A stretch of 34,041 bases of DNA from Oceanospirillaceae bacterium (GCA_013215505.1 JABSQZ010000006.1:1-34041), one strand, 5' to 3'; counted from the first letter of the stretch, positions 8,636 to 16,664 are shown. The notes: generated from the sequence alone by a model not told the origin. Program-made: numbers and translations.

Positions 8636-9919
8636 ATGGCCCGTTTATTTTTCACGCTATACATCGCCATTGTCGGTGCTGTTTTTGCAGTTTTTATGAC
8701 CATAGATCACTTTAGCAGCAAGCACTTTTACAATGTTGAAGTTGAATCAATTACCCGCTCAGTGAATGCTTACAAAGGTTTGTTTGCCAGGATACATCAG
8801 CTCGGTGGTGAGCAGATGATGATTGACTCTATGTACCAGGCACTCAATACCGAAGATTTGTTGCTATTGAAGATCACCGATCCGGCAACCCTGGCTCTGC
8901 CGCAGATAAAAAATCAAAAAATGTTTGTCCAACCCCGCTTTGGCGATGATTTCATTGTTTATTTCCGCATGCCTGACAACAACGTCTACAGTGTCGAGCC
9001 GGATAAAAACTCCAGACGCTGGCGGGCTGAAGAGACATTAGGCAATGTCTACATGTTCGGATTTTTCTCCATCATTGCCCTGATACTGGCTCCCTGGGTG
9101 TATTTTCTGCAGCGAAAACTTAAAATACTGGAGCTATCCGCGATCCAGATTGCCAATGGCAATTTTAGTACCCGGGTGCCAGAACAATATAAACACCGGG
9201 TCGGCGGTTTAAATGCCGCCTTCAATAAAATGGCCGAACGCATAGAGCAATTAATTGCCAGTCACAAGCGTTTAACCAACGCGGTTGCCCACGAGCTGCG
9301 CACGCCTATTTTTAGATTGCGCTGTCAGGCTGAACTATTAGAGTACGGCACCTCTGAGCAGGATCATCAACAGTACATAGAAGGCATGGAAGAAGACCTC
9401 ACCGAGCTCGATCAGCTGGTCGATGAAATGCTCAGTTATGCGCGTATGGAGCGCAACGAAGAGATATTTGTCCTGGCTAGTTATGAGCTACAAGATTGGT
9501 TAAACAAGCATCGACCACTGTTACAGCGCAGCTGTAAAAAAGTTCTATCGGTCGAAGTCGGCGAGCAAATATCTTTGCAATTCGATTCTAGGTTGTTAAT
9601 GCGGGCACTGAGTAACCTGGTCCGAAACGCCGATATTCACGCCGATAAAAGCATCCAGATCAGATACTTCACTCTGGATAAATACGCGGTCATTTGCGTC
9701 GAAGACGACGGCAGCGGTATTCCAGAGCAGGAGCGCAGCCGGGTAATCGAACCCTTCGAGCGCCTGGACGATGCCCGTACCCGCAGCTCAGGAGGCCATG
9801 GTTTAGGCTTATCCATTGTCAGGGGCATCGCCCAACAGCACGGTGGTAAGATAATCATTTCCCAGTCTTCTCTCGGTGGTGCCTGTGTCAGTATTTATCT
9901 GCCACTTAAAGTAGTTTAG
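8636..9919 (+). CDS. rstB: Sensor histidine kinase, RstB-like
   Basis: A 427-residue membrane kinase, close to the length of RstB. A membrane helix at the N-terminus (FTLYIAIVGAVFAVFMTI) and a second near 138-157 flank a periplasmic domain of about 110 residues. A HAMP linker (IQIANGNFSTRVPEQ), the HisKA box VAHELRTPIFRLR (His219) and an ATPase domain with NLVRNADIHA, DDGSGIP and GHGLGLSIV follow. The KRLTNAVAHELRTPI string is very RstB-like. The start is supported by AGAGAAC about 9 bases upstream. It phosphorylates the adjacent RstA-like regulator. The unusual 114-base gap after rstA leaves room for a second promoter. Confidence 0.87.
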   Translation: MARLFFTLYIAIVGAVFAVFMTIDHFSSKHFYNVEVESITRSVNAYKGLFARIHQLGGEQMMIDSMYQALNTEDLLLLKITDPATLALPQIKNQKMFVQPRFGDDFIVYFRMPDNNVYSVEPDKNSRRWRAEETLGNVYMFGFFSIIALILAPWVYFLQRKLKILELSAIQIANGNFSTRVPEQYKHRVGGLNAAFNKMAERIEQLIASHKRLTNAVAHELRTPIFRLRCQAELLEYGTSEQDHQQYIEGMEEDLTELDQLVDEMLSYARMERNEEIFVLASYELQDWLNKHRPLLQRSCKKVLSVEVGEQISLQFDSRLLMRALSNLVRNADIHADKSIQIRYFTLDKYAVICVEDDGSGIPEQERSRVIEPFERLDDARTRSSGGHGLGLSIVRGIAQQHGGKIIISQSSLGGACVSIYLPLKVV

Positions 9920-9994
9920 GCAATATCTGCAGATGCACAGAACATAGCGAGCAGCTATCTACAAAAGCATACTTTGTTTTACTTAGGCACAGCC

Positions 9995-10045
9995 GGACTG
10001 CAGTTCACAACAGTTGCAGTCCAATCTAAGCCGGTATCTGGATAC
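9995..10045 (+). promoter_or_regulatory. Two inverted repeats in the rstB-mipA spacer
   Basis: GGACTGCA (9995-10002) and TGCAGTCC (10015-10022) form a perfect 8-bp stem around 12 bases, and GTATC-TG-GATAC (10034-10045) is a perfect small palindrome close by. The first could end the rst transcript, though it has no T-run. The second lies about 87 bases before the mipA start, where a regulator could bind. Both roles are inference. Confidence 0.4.
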
Positions 10046-10131
10046 AAAGATATACACAGCAAGGATATTGTCTGCTGCATTTCGCGGGCAACATAGCGGC
10101 ATTATTTAATCAATGTTCTATGGAGCACAGT

Positions 10132-10875
10132 ATGCAATACAACAAATTATTTTTGGGTTTAACCTTAGTACCTCTACTCATATCGACTCCGGCTCTGGCC
10201 GGTGAATTTACCTTGGGCCTGGGAGCTTACACGGCTAAATCAGAATATAAAGATCTGAAAAACAGCTCTGGGGCCGTACCATTAATTGAATACCAGGGTC
10301 AGGGCTGGAGTGTTAGCCCAGGAGGTATCAGTGTTGACTTACTAGGCGGTGAAGAAGCTCCATTAAAAATCAGTGCTATCCTGGAGTCTACAGGCAGTGA
10401 AATGGATGCCTCCGATTCAACTTCTTTTATTGGCGTTAATGACCGCGATGCCAGCATAGATTTAGGGTTGCAGATGAGCTACGCAATAGGTGCCGGTTCA
10501 GTCAAGGGTGCTCTCACTGGCGATGTTTCTTCAACCCACAAAGGTTACGGATTAGATGTTAATTACAGCCATAACATTCCGCTGTTTGGTGGTCACTTGC
10601 AACCTGCAGCCGGCTTTGAATTTAAGAGTGCAAACTATACAGATTACTATTACGGGGTAAGTAGCAGCGAAACCGCAACGGGTCGCGCCGCTTATAAGGC
10701 GAGCAGTGCTATTAACCCGTATCTGAGTTACAGCTATTTCTACCCGATTAATGAAAATTTATCGTTAATTCACAATACTTCCATTACTTTCCTGGATAGT
10801 GAAATTGAAGACTCACCACTGGTTGATCGCAGTAACACTTGGTCTTCGTTTGTCGGTGTAGGTTACAAATTCTAA
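10132..10875 (+). CDS. MipA/OmpV family outer-membrane protein
   Basis: From ATG 10132 this is a 247-residue outer-membrane beta-barrel. That start is chosen over ATG 10120 because TGGAG lies 7 bases before it and the signal peptide begins there directly (KLFLGLTLVPLLISTPALA, cleaved before GEFTLGLG). The mature chain alternates polar and hydrophobic residues, contains WSVSPGGISVDLLGG, and ends in Phe as barrel proteins do (FVGVGYKF). The pattern fits MipA/OmpV, scaffold or porin-like proteins of the outer membrane. Its position behind rstAB suggests it is a target of that system, which is inference. Confidence 0.8.
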   Translation: MQYNKLFLGLTLVPLLISTPALAGEFTLGLGAYTAKSEYKDLKNSSGAVPLIEYQGQGWSVSPGGISVDLLGGEEAPLKISAILESTGSEMDASDSTSFIGVNDRDASIDLGLQMSYAIGAGSVKGALTGDVSSTHKGYGLDVNYSHNIPLFGGHLQPAAGFEFKSANYTDYYYGVSSSETATGRAAYKASSAINPYLSYSYFYPINENLSLIHNTSITFLDSEIEDSPLVDRSNTWSSFVGVGYKF

Positions 10876-10897
10876 GTAGCTGAAAAACTCCCCTTGG

Positions 10898-10919
10898 CGG
10901 GCAAATAGGCGTTTGCCCG
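10898..10919. terminator. Bidirectional terminator between mipA-like gene and lysR gene
   Basis: CGGGCAAA (10898-10905) and TTTGCCCG (10912-10919) form a perfect 8-bp stem with a 6-base loop. It lies between two convergent genes, 22 bases after the barrel gene stop. On the minus strand a TTTTT tract follows about 9 bases later. The position fits a shared terminator although the U-runs are displaced. Confidence 0.5.
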
Positions 10920-10961
10920 TGCAGATAGGCTGGATTTAACAGGGACATTTTTTCAGTTCCG

Positions 10962-11840
10962 TTAAGCACAGATTTCTCTGAGAAACTCTATCATCACTTT
11001 TACCTTACCTGGAGTAAACTTTCTGGAGGGACGCACTGCATACAGCCCCAACGGCTCGGGGCGAAACTTCGTTAATATCTCTCGCAGTTGCTGACGCTTT
11101 AATCCCTGGGCAACGATAAACTCCGGCAGCAAGCTAATGCCCATGCCTTCAATTACCGCATCTTTTAATACATCACCATTGTTGGTTGATAACGAACCGC
11201 TGACTTCGATAGCTTTACCGTCGATATAGCGCCACTCTTCTCGACTTTTACTCAGACTGTAATCCAGCCAATTGTGCTGGCTCAGATCACTGAGGGTCTT
11301 TGGTTCGCCTCGCTGCAACAAGTATGCATTGGATGCACAAAAAATTCTGTTGATATCACCAATGTGACTGGCGACTAAAGTAGAGTCCTGTAACGAACCT
11401 ATACGTATCGCTATATCTATCCCCTCTGCCACCAGGTCAGTGAGCCGGTCATCCAATAGCAACTGTACTTTAAGCTCTGGATAGCGACGCATAAAGCCTG
11501 CCAGTGCCGGTGATAAACACTGGATGCCAAAACTTAACGGGGCCGCTATACGCAAAGTGCCTTTAATCGTTTTGCTGCCACTGCGAATTTTTTCCTCCGC
11601 CTCGTCCAGTGACAGGAATATATTCACTACATCCGCATAAAACTGCCTGCCCGCCTCGGTCAAATCAAGCTGCCTAGTGGTTCTGTTTAACAGCTTCACC
11701 CCCAGCGCAGTTTCCAGGCCAGAGATGCGCCGACTGACAGCGGCAGTGCTTGCCTCAAGTAATTGGGCGGCACCGATAAAGCTACCCACTTCTACCACAG
11801 TGATAAAACTGCGTAATGAAATCAAATCATATTGTTGCAT
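10962..11840 (-). CDS. LysR-family regulator of the electrophile-defence cluster
   Basis: A 292-residue LysR-type regulator. The N-terminal helix-turn-helix covers about residues 5-64 (SFIGAAQLLEASTAAVSRRISGLE, split here by the recognition helix) and the C-terminal part is the usual effector-binding fold (GTLRIAAPLSFG, DIAIRIGSL, GMGISLLPEFIV). It resembles the large AaeR/CrgA-like group that often controls aromatic or electrophile responses. It diverges from the NmrA-like gene with a 141-base gap containing a nested palindrome, so it probably controls that operon and itself. It does not resemble E. coli YhaJ, which controls the comparable yqjF region. Confidence 0.85.
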   Translation of the reverse strand: MQQYDLISLRSFITVVEVGSFIGAAQLLEASTAAVSRRISGLETALGVKLLNRTTRQLDLTEAGRQFYADVVNIFLSLDEAEEKIRSGSKTIKGTLRIAAPLSFGIQCLSPALAGFMRRYPELKVQLLLDDRLTDLVAEGIDIAIRIGSLQDSTLVASHIGDINRIFCASNAYLLQRGEPKTLSDLSQHNWLDYSLSKSREEWRYIDGKAIEVSGSLSTNNGDVLKDAVIEGMGISLLPEFIVAQGLKRQQLREILTKFRPEPLGLYAVRPSRKFTPGKVKVMIEFLREICA

Positions 11841-11843
11841 CTA

Positions 11844-11881
11844 GCGTAATTATCCTTTGTGCAAAGGTGTATTTATTACGC
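11844..11881. promoter_or_regulatory. Nested palindrome, candidate LysR operator
   Basis: The outer repeats GCGTAAT (11844-11850) and ATTACGC (11875-11881) enclose the perfect palindrome CCTTTG-TG-CAAAGG (11854-11867). The site begins 4 bases upstream of the minus-strand lysR start and lies about 100 bases upstream of the divergent oxidoreductase gene. This placement fits an autoregulatory and activating LysR site. Confidence 0.55.
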
Positions 11882-11981
11882 CATGGTAAAAAAATATACT
11901 GTTTATATCAAGTGCAGCAGTCGTTATTTGCAGTAAACCACTGGCACTAAATATTTCATCAATTTCAAAGTGAGATAAATC

Positions 11982-12860
11982 ATGAACAGAGAAACATTAC
12001 TCATCATTGGCGCGGCAGGCAATAACGGCGCTGCGACAATCGCGGCATTAACAGCACAACATGCGCAACACTTTAATATCCGTGCCGGAGTGCGTACCGA
12101 GCAGCGAGCCAGTGAACTAAAAAGCAAGTTTCCACTCATCGAGACGGTTATTTTAGATTTAGATCAACCTGAAACTCTCAGTGCAGCAATGCAAGGAGTA
12201 GACAAATTATTCCTGATATTGGGCAATGTAGAAAACCGAGAACAGCAGGCAAAACACGCCATTGATGCCGCTGTTGCAGCCAAAAGCGTCAAACAAGTAC
12301 TTTTTTACTCGGTATTTGGTGCTCAATACGAGTCGATATTGTTTGCCAAACAGTTCCGTGCCGGCGAAAAGTACTTAGAGCAATCAGGGTTAGCCTGGAC
12401 CCATTTACGCACTATTTTCTTCCAGCAAAATTTCGCTGGCTGGGCTGAGGGGATCAAAGATGGAGCCTTATATCTGGCGATAGGGGAAGGCGCATTTGCC
12501 CCATTGAATATCGAAGATATCGGTGAAATAGCGGCAAATATCCTGATCGCTGATGGACACCACAATAAAGCTTACGAGATCACCGGTCCAGAATTACTCA
12601 GTGGCAAACAATTAGCGGCAGCCTTTAGTCAACAGACCGGTCAGTCAGTGGACTATGTCTCCCCCGATAACAGCAGCACACTGGCCTCGCTATTGGCTGC
12701 TGGTTGGCCGAAATGGCAGGCAGAGGGCATGTTAGAGCTGTTTGCTGTGTTTGCCAGCAATCAGGCAGCCGTCGTCAGTGCTGATGGCCAGCAATTATTG
12801 GGTCGCGAAATGACCAGCATCCATCAGTATATCGAACAACATATTAGTTTTTTTAAATAA
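11982..12860 (+). CDS. NmrA-type NAD(P)-binding oxidoreductase
   Basis: This 292-residue protein has an atypical short-chain dehydrogenase fold. The dinucleotide loop is at the N-terminus (LLIIGAAGNNGAATIAAL), followed by GVRTEQRASEL, a typical NADP-binding stretch after strand 2. It has the NmrA-family FYSVFGAQ and LRTIFFQQNF segments and the C-terminal EITGPELLSGKQLAAAFS. Relatives include the quinone-sensing or quinone-reducing QorB proteins and NmrA redox sensors. It is the first gene of a run with DoxX, hydroquinone reductase and pirin, all linked to quinone or electrophile handling. Whether it is an enzyme or a redox sensor cannot be decided from sequence. Confidence 0.82.
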   Translation: MNRETLLIIGAAGNNGAATIAALTAQHAQHFNIRAGVRTEQRASELKSKFPLIETVILDLDQPETLSAAMQGVDKLFLILGNVENREQQAKHAIDAAVAAKSVKQVLFYSVFGAQYESILFAKQFRAGEKYLEQSGLAWTHLRTIFFQQNFAGWAEGIKDGALYLAIGEGAFAPLNIEDIGEIAANILIADGHHNKAYEITGPELLSGKQLAAAFSQQTGQSVDYVSPDNSSTLASLLAAGWPKWQAEGMLELFAVFASNQAAVVSADGQQLLGREMTSIHQYIEQHISFFK

Positions 12861-12872
12861 CATTAATGACCA

Positions 12873-12902
12873 CCAGCAGTTTCTAATCAAAGTAACTGCT
12901 GG
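12873..12902 (+). promoter_or_regulatory. Hairpin between the NmrA-like and DoxX genes
   Basis: CCAGCAGTT (12873-12881) pairs perfectly with AACTGCTGG (12894-12902) around 12 bases. It sits in the 57-base gap just before the DoxX ribosome site (AAGGAG). It may tune expression within the operon by partial termination or mRNA processing. No U-run follows. Confidence 0.45.
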
Positions 12903-12917
12903 GCTAAGGAGTTTATC

Positions 12918-13370
12918 ATGCAACAATTTGTTAAAAAGCTCACCCAAGTTTCCGACAATTCACACTTTTCTACACTGGCGTTGCGCCTGCCAATCGGCCT
13001 GATTTTAATGGCCCATGGCGCCCAGAAGCTATTTTCCTGGTTTGGCGGTTACGGCCTTGAGGGTACCGGCCAGTGGATGGCTTCTATCGGCTTAACCCCT
13101 GGTTATCTGATGGCCATGCTGGCGGGAAGCGCTGAATTTTTTGGTGGACTACTGCTGATTGTCGGCCTGTTGGTGCGACCGGCAAGTTTAGTCCTGGCTG
13201 TCACTATGTTAGTGGCGATCTTTAGCGTGCATATAGGCAACGGCCTCTTTATGAGCACTAACGGTTACGAATACGCACTGACCTTGTTAGTGGTATTCAT
13301 CTCGCTGACCTATCAAGGTGCAGGCAAGTACTCTTTAGACGCCGTACTGAGTCGGCGTCTGCAAAACTAA
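12918..13370 (+). CDS. DoxX family membrane protein (YqjF-like)
   Basis: A 150-residue inner-membrane protein with four hydrophobic helices. It shows the DoxX signature LRLPIGLILMAHGAQKLFSWFGG, read as two adjoining parts, and GSAEFFGGLLLIVGLLVRPA. The AAGGAG ribosome site before ATG 12918 is strong. DoxX proteins are associated with quinone or thiol redox functions, and E. coli YqjF lies beside the hydroquinone reductase YqjG. The same neighbourhood is seen here, with a hydroquinone reductase 45 bases downstream. Confidence 0.88.
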   Translation: MQQFVKKLTQVSDNSHFSTLALRLPIGLILMAHGAQKLFSWFGGYGLEGTGQWMASIGLTPGYLMAMLAGSAEFFGGLLLIVGLLVRPASLVLAVTMLVAIFSVHIGNGLFMSTNGYEYALTLLVVFISLTYQGAGKYSLDAVLSRRLQN

Positions 13371-13415
13371 CATTAAATCAAAAAACAATACGCACTACAG
13401 AATCAGGAGTAGAAC

Positions 13416-14378
13416 ATGGGACTTATCGTCGCTGGAAAATGGGTTGATCAATGGTATGACACACAGGGGAATCAAGGGCAATTTGTCCGTCAGGATAGCC
13501 ACTTTAGAGAGATAATTTCTTCTTCGAGCAACAGCACTTACCCGGCCGAGGCAGGAAGGTACCACTTGTATGTATCACTCGCCTGCCCCTGGGCGCACCG
13601 CACTTTGATCTACAGAAAACTCAAAGGGCTTGAAGACATCATTAGCGTCAGCGTAGTCAAGCCAGAAATGCTGGATAATGGTTGGGAGTTTGACCGCGAA
13701 CAGCAGGGACAATATCGGGATCCACTGTATCAATTTGACTATGCCTACCAGTTGTACCTCAAGTCCAATCCAGATTATCAGGGGCGAGTGACGGTGCCTA
13801 TTCTCTGGGATAAAAAGACCCAAACTATCGTTAACAATGAATCGGTAGAAATCATTCGCATGTTTAACTCTGCCTTTGATCAGCTAACCGGTAATAGTGA
13901 AGATTACTTTCCCGCAGAGCAGCGATTGGCCATTGAAGAAATTAACCAGCGCACTTACCAAAATATTAATAACGGTGTCTATCGGGCCGGATTTGCAACC
14001 ACTCAGGAGGCCTATGAAAGTGCCTATCAGCAGTTATTCGAAACCTTGGATGAACTGGAACTACGCCTTAGCTCACAACGCTTTTTAGTCGGGGATAAGA
14101 TAACCGAAGCAGACTGGCGCCTATTCACCACCTTGATCCGCTTCGATGCAATTTACCACGGTCACTTTAAATGCAACCGAGCAAAACTCAGTGAATTCCA
14201 TCATCTGAGCAATTATTTGCGTGAACTGTACCAAGTGCCAGGAGTGAGTGACACAGTCGACCTGCAGCACAGCAAAGTTCACTATTACGCCAGTCATGGC
14301 TCTATCAACCCGACGGCAATTGTACCTCTGGGTCCTTTTACTGACTTTTCAGCCGGCCACGATCGGGCCAGACTATAG
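13416..14378 (+). CDS. Glutathionyl-hydroquinone reductase (YqjG/ECM4 type), copy 1
   Basis: A 320-residue Xi-class glutathione transferase. It reduces glutathionyl-hydroquinones to hydroquinones through a catalytic Cys, here Cys57 in LACPWAHRT. Family landmarks are YHLYVSLACPWAHR, GRVTVPILWDKKT, IVNNESVEIIRMFN, NNGVYRAGFA and the C-terminal RFDAIYHGHFKCN. The length is the family norm. A ribosome site (AGGAG) precedes ATG 13416. It lies in the NmrA-DoxX-pirin run. A second paralogue lies at 16760-17737. Substrates are probably chlorinated or oxidised quinones bound to glutathione. Confidence 0.92.
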   Translation: MGLIVAGKWVDQWYDTQGNQGQFVRQDSHFREIISSSSNSTYPAEAGRYHLYVSLACPWAHRTLIYRKLKGLEDIISVSVVKPEMLDNGWEFDREQQGQYRDPLYQFDYAYQLYLKSNPDYQGRVTVPILWDKKTQTIVNNESVEIIRMFNSAFDQLTGNSEDYFPAEQRLAIEEINQRTYQNINNGVYRAGFATTQEAYESAYQQLFETLDELELRLSSQRFLVGDKITEADWRLFTTLIRFDAIYHGHFKCNRAKLSEFHHLSNYLRELYQVPGVSDTVDLQHSKVHYYASHGSINPTAIVPLGPFTDFSAGHDRARL

Positions 14379-14456
14379 CTGGATTCAACTGCAAATGTAG
14401 CTGGGCTGTATCAACTATTTTGGCATAATATGCCGAATATAACGGAGGCAGAAAAA

Positions 14457-15167
14457 ATGCTTGTGCACTACCCCTACAATAATTTAGGCGGCGCCGACCA
14501 CGGTTGGTTAAAAAGCAAACATCACTTTAGCTTCGCCAATTACTATAACCCCAAGCGCATGGGCTTTGGCAAACTACGAGTAGTCAATGACGACTGGATC
14601 AAAGCGGGCAGCGGCTTTCCACCGCATCCGCATCAGAACATGGAAATTATTAGTTATATTCGCAGTGGTGCAATCACCCACCGGGACAGTGAGGGCAACA
14701 AAGGCGTCACTAAAGCCGGCGTTATTCAGGTAATGAGTGCCGGCAAAGGCATAGTACACAGTGAATATAATTTAGAGCAGTCGGACTTGAGCTTTTATCA
14801 GATTTGGATCGAAACTGACCAGTACAATATCCAGCCCAGATGGGAGAGCAGTGATTTTCCCACTCAGGCCAGCAGCACTGGACTGAGTTTACTCGTCTCT
14901 GGTTTCGCCGAAGATTATAAGAACGCGCTGTTTATCAATCAACAGGCGCGGATATTTGGCGGGGTAATCAAGTCCGCTAGTGAGATAGAGCACCCGATTA
15001 CTCATCAAGCTTATGTGCTGGCCGCCGGCGGAAATTTCACCATCAGTACACAAAACCAGCAGGTTCAAATGTCTCAGGGAGATGGCGCCGAAGTGACAAA
15101 GACTAAATTCATCACTATCAAGGCACAGAGTGACAGTGAGATCGTCATTATTGATGCGCCGCGATGA
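14457..15167 (+). CDS. Pirin family protein (YhaK/YhhW-like)
   Basis: From ATG 14457 this is a 236-residue bicupin. That start is chosen over ATG 14430 because CGGAGG lies 8 bases before it and the pirin N-terminus begins there. Metal-ligand residues are visible in FPPHPHQNMEII and in GKGIVHSEYN (His, His, His, Glu). HHFSFANYYNPKRMGFGKLR is the family signature in the first cupin. Some pirins oxidise quercetin and others sense redox state. It ends the electrophile-defence run. An equivalent pirin (yhaK) lies near yqjFG in E. coli. Confidence 0.9.
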   Translation: MLVHYPYNNLGGADHGWLKSKHHFSFANYYNPKRMGFGKLRVVNDDWIKAGSGFPPHPHQNMEIISYIRSGAITHRDSEGNKGVTKAGVIQVMSAGKGIVHSEYNLEQSDLSFYQIWIETDQYNIQPRWESSDFPTQASSTGLSLLVSGFAEDYKNALFINQQARIFGGVIKSASEIEHPITHQAYVLAAGGNFTISTQNQQVQMSQGDGAEVTKTKFITIKAQSDSEIVIIDAPR

Positions 15168-15173
15168 ATCGCG

Positions 15174-15222
15174 AGTCGCGAGTCGGAAGTCGGAAGTCGG
15201 AAGTCGGAAGTTAAAAGTTAAA
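15174..15222 (+). repeat. AGTNNNN heptamer tandem repeat
   Basis: Seven consecutive 7-base units all begin with AGT: one AGTCGCG (15174-15180), four AGTCGGA (15181-15208) and two AGTTAAA (15209-15222). The array starts just after the pirin stop. A related AGTTGGT array lies at 33836-33870. Confidence 0.85.
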
Positions 15223-15229
15223 AAAGGAA

Positions 15230-15335
15230 AGCATGAATGCTCTCCTAAAGCTGCGCTTTAACTACGGAGAAAAGAATAGAGAAAGCATAAATGCTCTCGT
15301 AAAGTAACTCCTAAAGCTGCGCTTTAACTACGGAG
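15230..15335. repeat. Paired palindromic intergenic element
   Basis: Two near-copies of a composite element. Each has a short palindrome (AGCATGAATGCT at 15230-15241; AGCATAAATGCT at 15284-15295) followed by a 28-base segment that is identical in both copies (15242-15269 and 15308-15335). The segment contains the palindrome TAAAGCTGCGCTTTA and ends in CTACGGAG. It looks like a REP or miniature-element family. Confidence 0.7.
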
Positions 15336-15779
15336 TTCCTTTACCCCCTTGGGTTGCCGCCGTAGCTGGTTGTCAAATTACTGAAGCGGAACAACAGGAT
15401 GTTGTGTAGAGCGAATGCGGCATGGATGCCGCTGATGAGCGGCCAGTAACTTGGCAATCAGCGGAGGAGTTTTCGGCAATCTTGGGCGTGCTTTCTTTGG
15501 TTACTTTCTTTACACGAGTAAAGAAAGTAACTCGTTGAAAACGAAATATTCTTAAAAAATCAAAAGAAATATCAGAAATTAATACTTTCAATAAAACCCG
15601 CCTCTAAAGATAAACTTTAAAAGAGAAATCAGTTTAAAGTGGCCTATTTTTTATTAGTGTGAGCAAAAATCTAAACTCACCTTCTAGGCATATCATCCCT
15701 TGTAAGATAGTTACGAAGCTAATGACTACCCCCGGGAAACAAAACCTATTTGCTCCAAGTTATAACTAGCAATAACCCG
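15336..15779. other. Gene-free spacer with strong hairpins, likely decayed dispersed repeat
   Basis: No coding support. GCGGCAT-GG-ATGCCGC lies at 15417-15432. At 15500-15531 a perfect 14-bp stem (GTTACTTTCTTTAC with its complement) closes on the 4-base loop ACGA. The surrounding sequence (TTCTTTGGTTACTTTCTTT) resembles an intergenic repeat common in proteobacterial genomes. The 3' part, about 15540-15779, is AT-rich and featureless. Confidence 0.55.
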
Positions 15780-16664
15780 CTAACCTTTAACATTGGCCAA
15801 CAGCCAGTCACAAAACCTGCGTACTTGCGGTTGCTGATATTTTTCCCTGGGCATTACCAGCCAAAAATACACACCTAAATCGACACTCTGCGGCAGCGGT
15901 TGCAGCAGTCGCTGTTGTGCTAAATCTGCAGTGGCCAGCACTTCACTGACTAGCGCCACTCCCTGTCCATTAATAGCGCTGTTGAGCAAAATATCACTGC
16001 TGGTATAACGTGGGCCTTTGGTGATATCTATAAGTTCCAGCTGGTTGGCAGTAAACCAGCTCTGCCACTGAGTCTCGGGGTCGCGATCGTGCAGTAAGGT
16101 AAACTTAGCTAAATCAGCGGGCTTCTCTAAACGGCACTCTTGACTGAGTAATGTTGGGCTGCAGACTGGAATTAATCTGTCTTGCAGCAGTGGCAGACAG
16201 TGCAGATCAGGCCAGGGGCCATGACCCATACGAATCGCTAAATCTATGCCGGTGGCCCCAAAGTCAGTACTGCGCTGCTCAAGTGACAGCCAGACTTCAG
16301 TTTCGGCGGAAATTTGTGAAAATAGATTTAACTTATCCATCAGCCATTTACTGGCAATAGAGTGAGTCGTTGCTATGCCCAAAGTATTTTCAGTTTTTAA
16401 ATGCTGTAAATTTTCACTGCCTTGAGCAATCAAATCCAGAGCGCTGGAAATGGTCTTTAAATAGTTTTCGCCGGCGCTGTTGACACTAATATTGCGTGCG
16501 CTTCGGTCAAATAATGTCACACCCAACCAAGCTTCCAACTGTTTCAGCTGGCGGCTGATAGCACCGTGAGTAACATGCAGCTCCTCACTGGCTCGTTGCA
16601 CCCCTTGCAGCCTGGCGGTCGCTTCAAAGGCGCGTAGCGAATTTAACGGTGGTAGTCGTCTCAT
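15780..16664 (-). CDS. LysR-family regulator (GcvA-like) beside hydroquinone reductase copy 2
   Basis: A 294-residue LysR-type regulator opening with the GcvA-group signature RLPPLNSLRAFEATARL. The winged helix-turn-helix lies at about 6-63 (ASEELHVTHGAISRQLKQLE) and the effector domain contains GIDLAIRMGHGPWP and NGQGVALVSEVL. It diverges from the second hydroquinone reductase gene with 95 bases between the starts, so that gene is its likely target. The inducer cannot be predicted. Confidence 0.87.
   Translation of the reverse strand: MRRLPPLNSLRAFEATARLQGVQRASEELHVTHGAISRQLKQLEAWLGVTLFDRSARNISVNSAGENYLKTISSALDLIAQGSENLQHLKTENTLGIATTHSIASKWLMDKLNLFSQISAETEVWLSLEQRSTDFGATGIDLAIRMGHGPWPDLHCLPLLQDRLIPVCSPTLLSQECRLEKPADLAKFTLLHDRDPETQWQSWFTANQLELIDITKGPRYTSSDILLNSAINGQGVALVSEVLATADLAQQRLLQPLPQSVDLGVYFWLVMPREKYQQPQVRRFCDWLLANVKG

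Noticed and set aside
10120-10131. Upstream ATG as start of the MipA-like gene
   Set aside because: It has no ribosome site and would place four extra residues before the signal peptide, while its own bases supply the ribosome site for ATG 10132.
15373-15591. A 72-residue minus-strand protein
   Set aside because: It runs across hairpins and an apparent dispersed repeat, has no ribosome site and no family resemblance.
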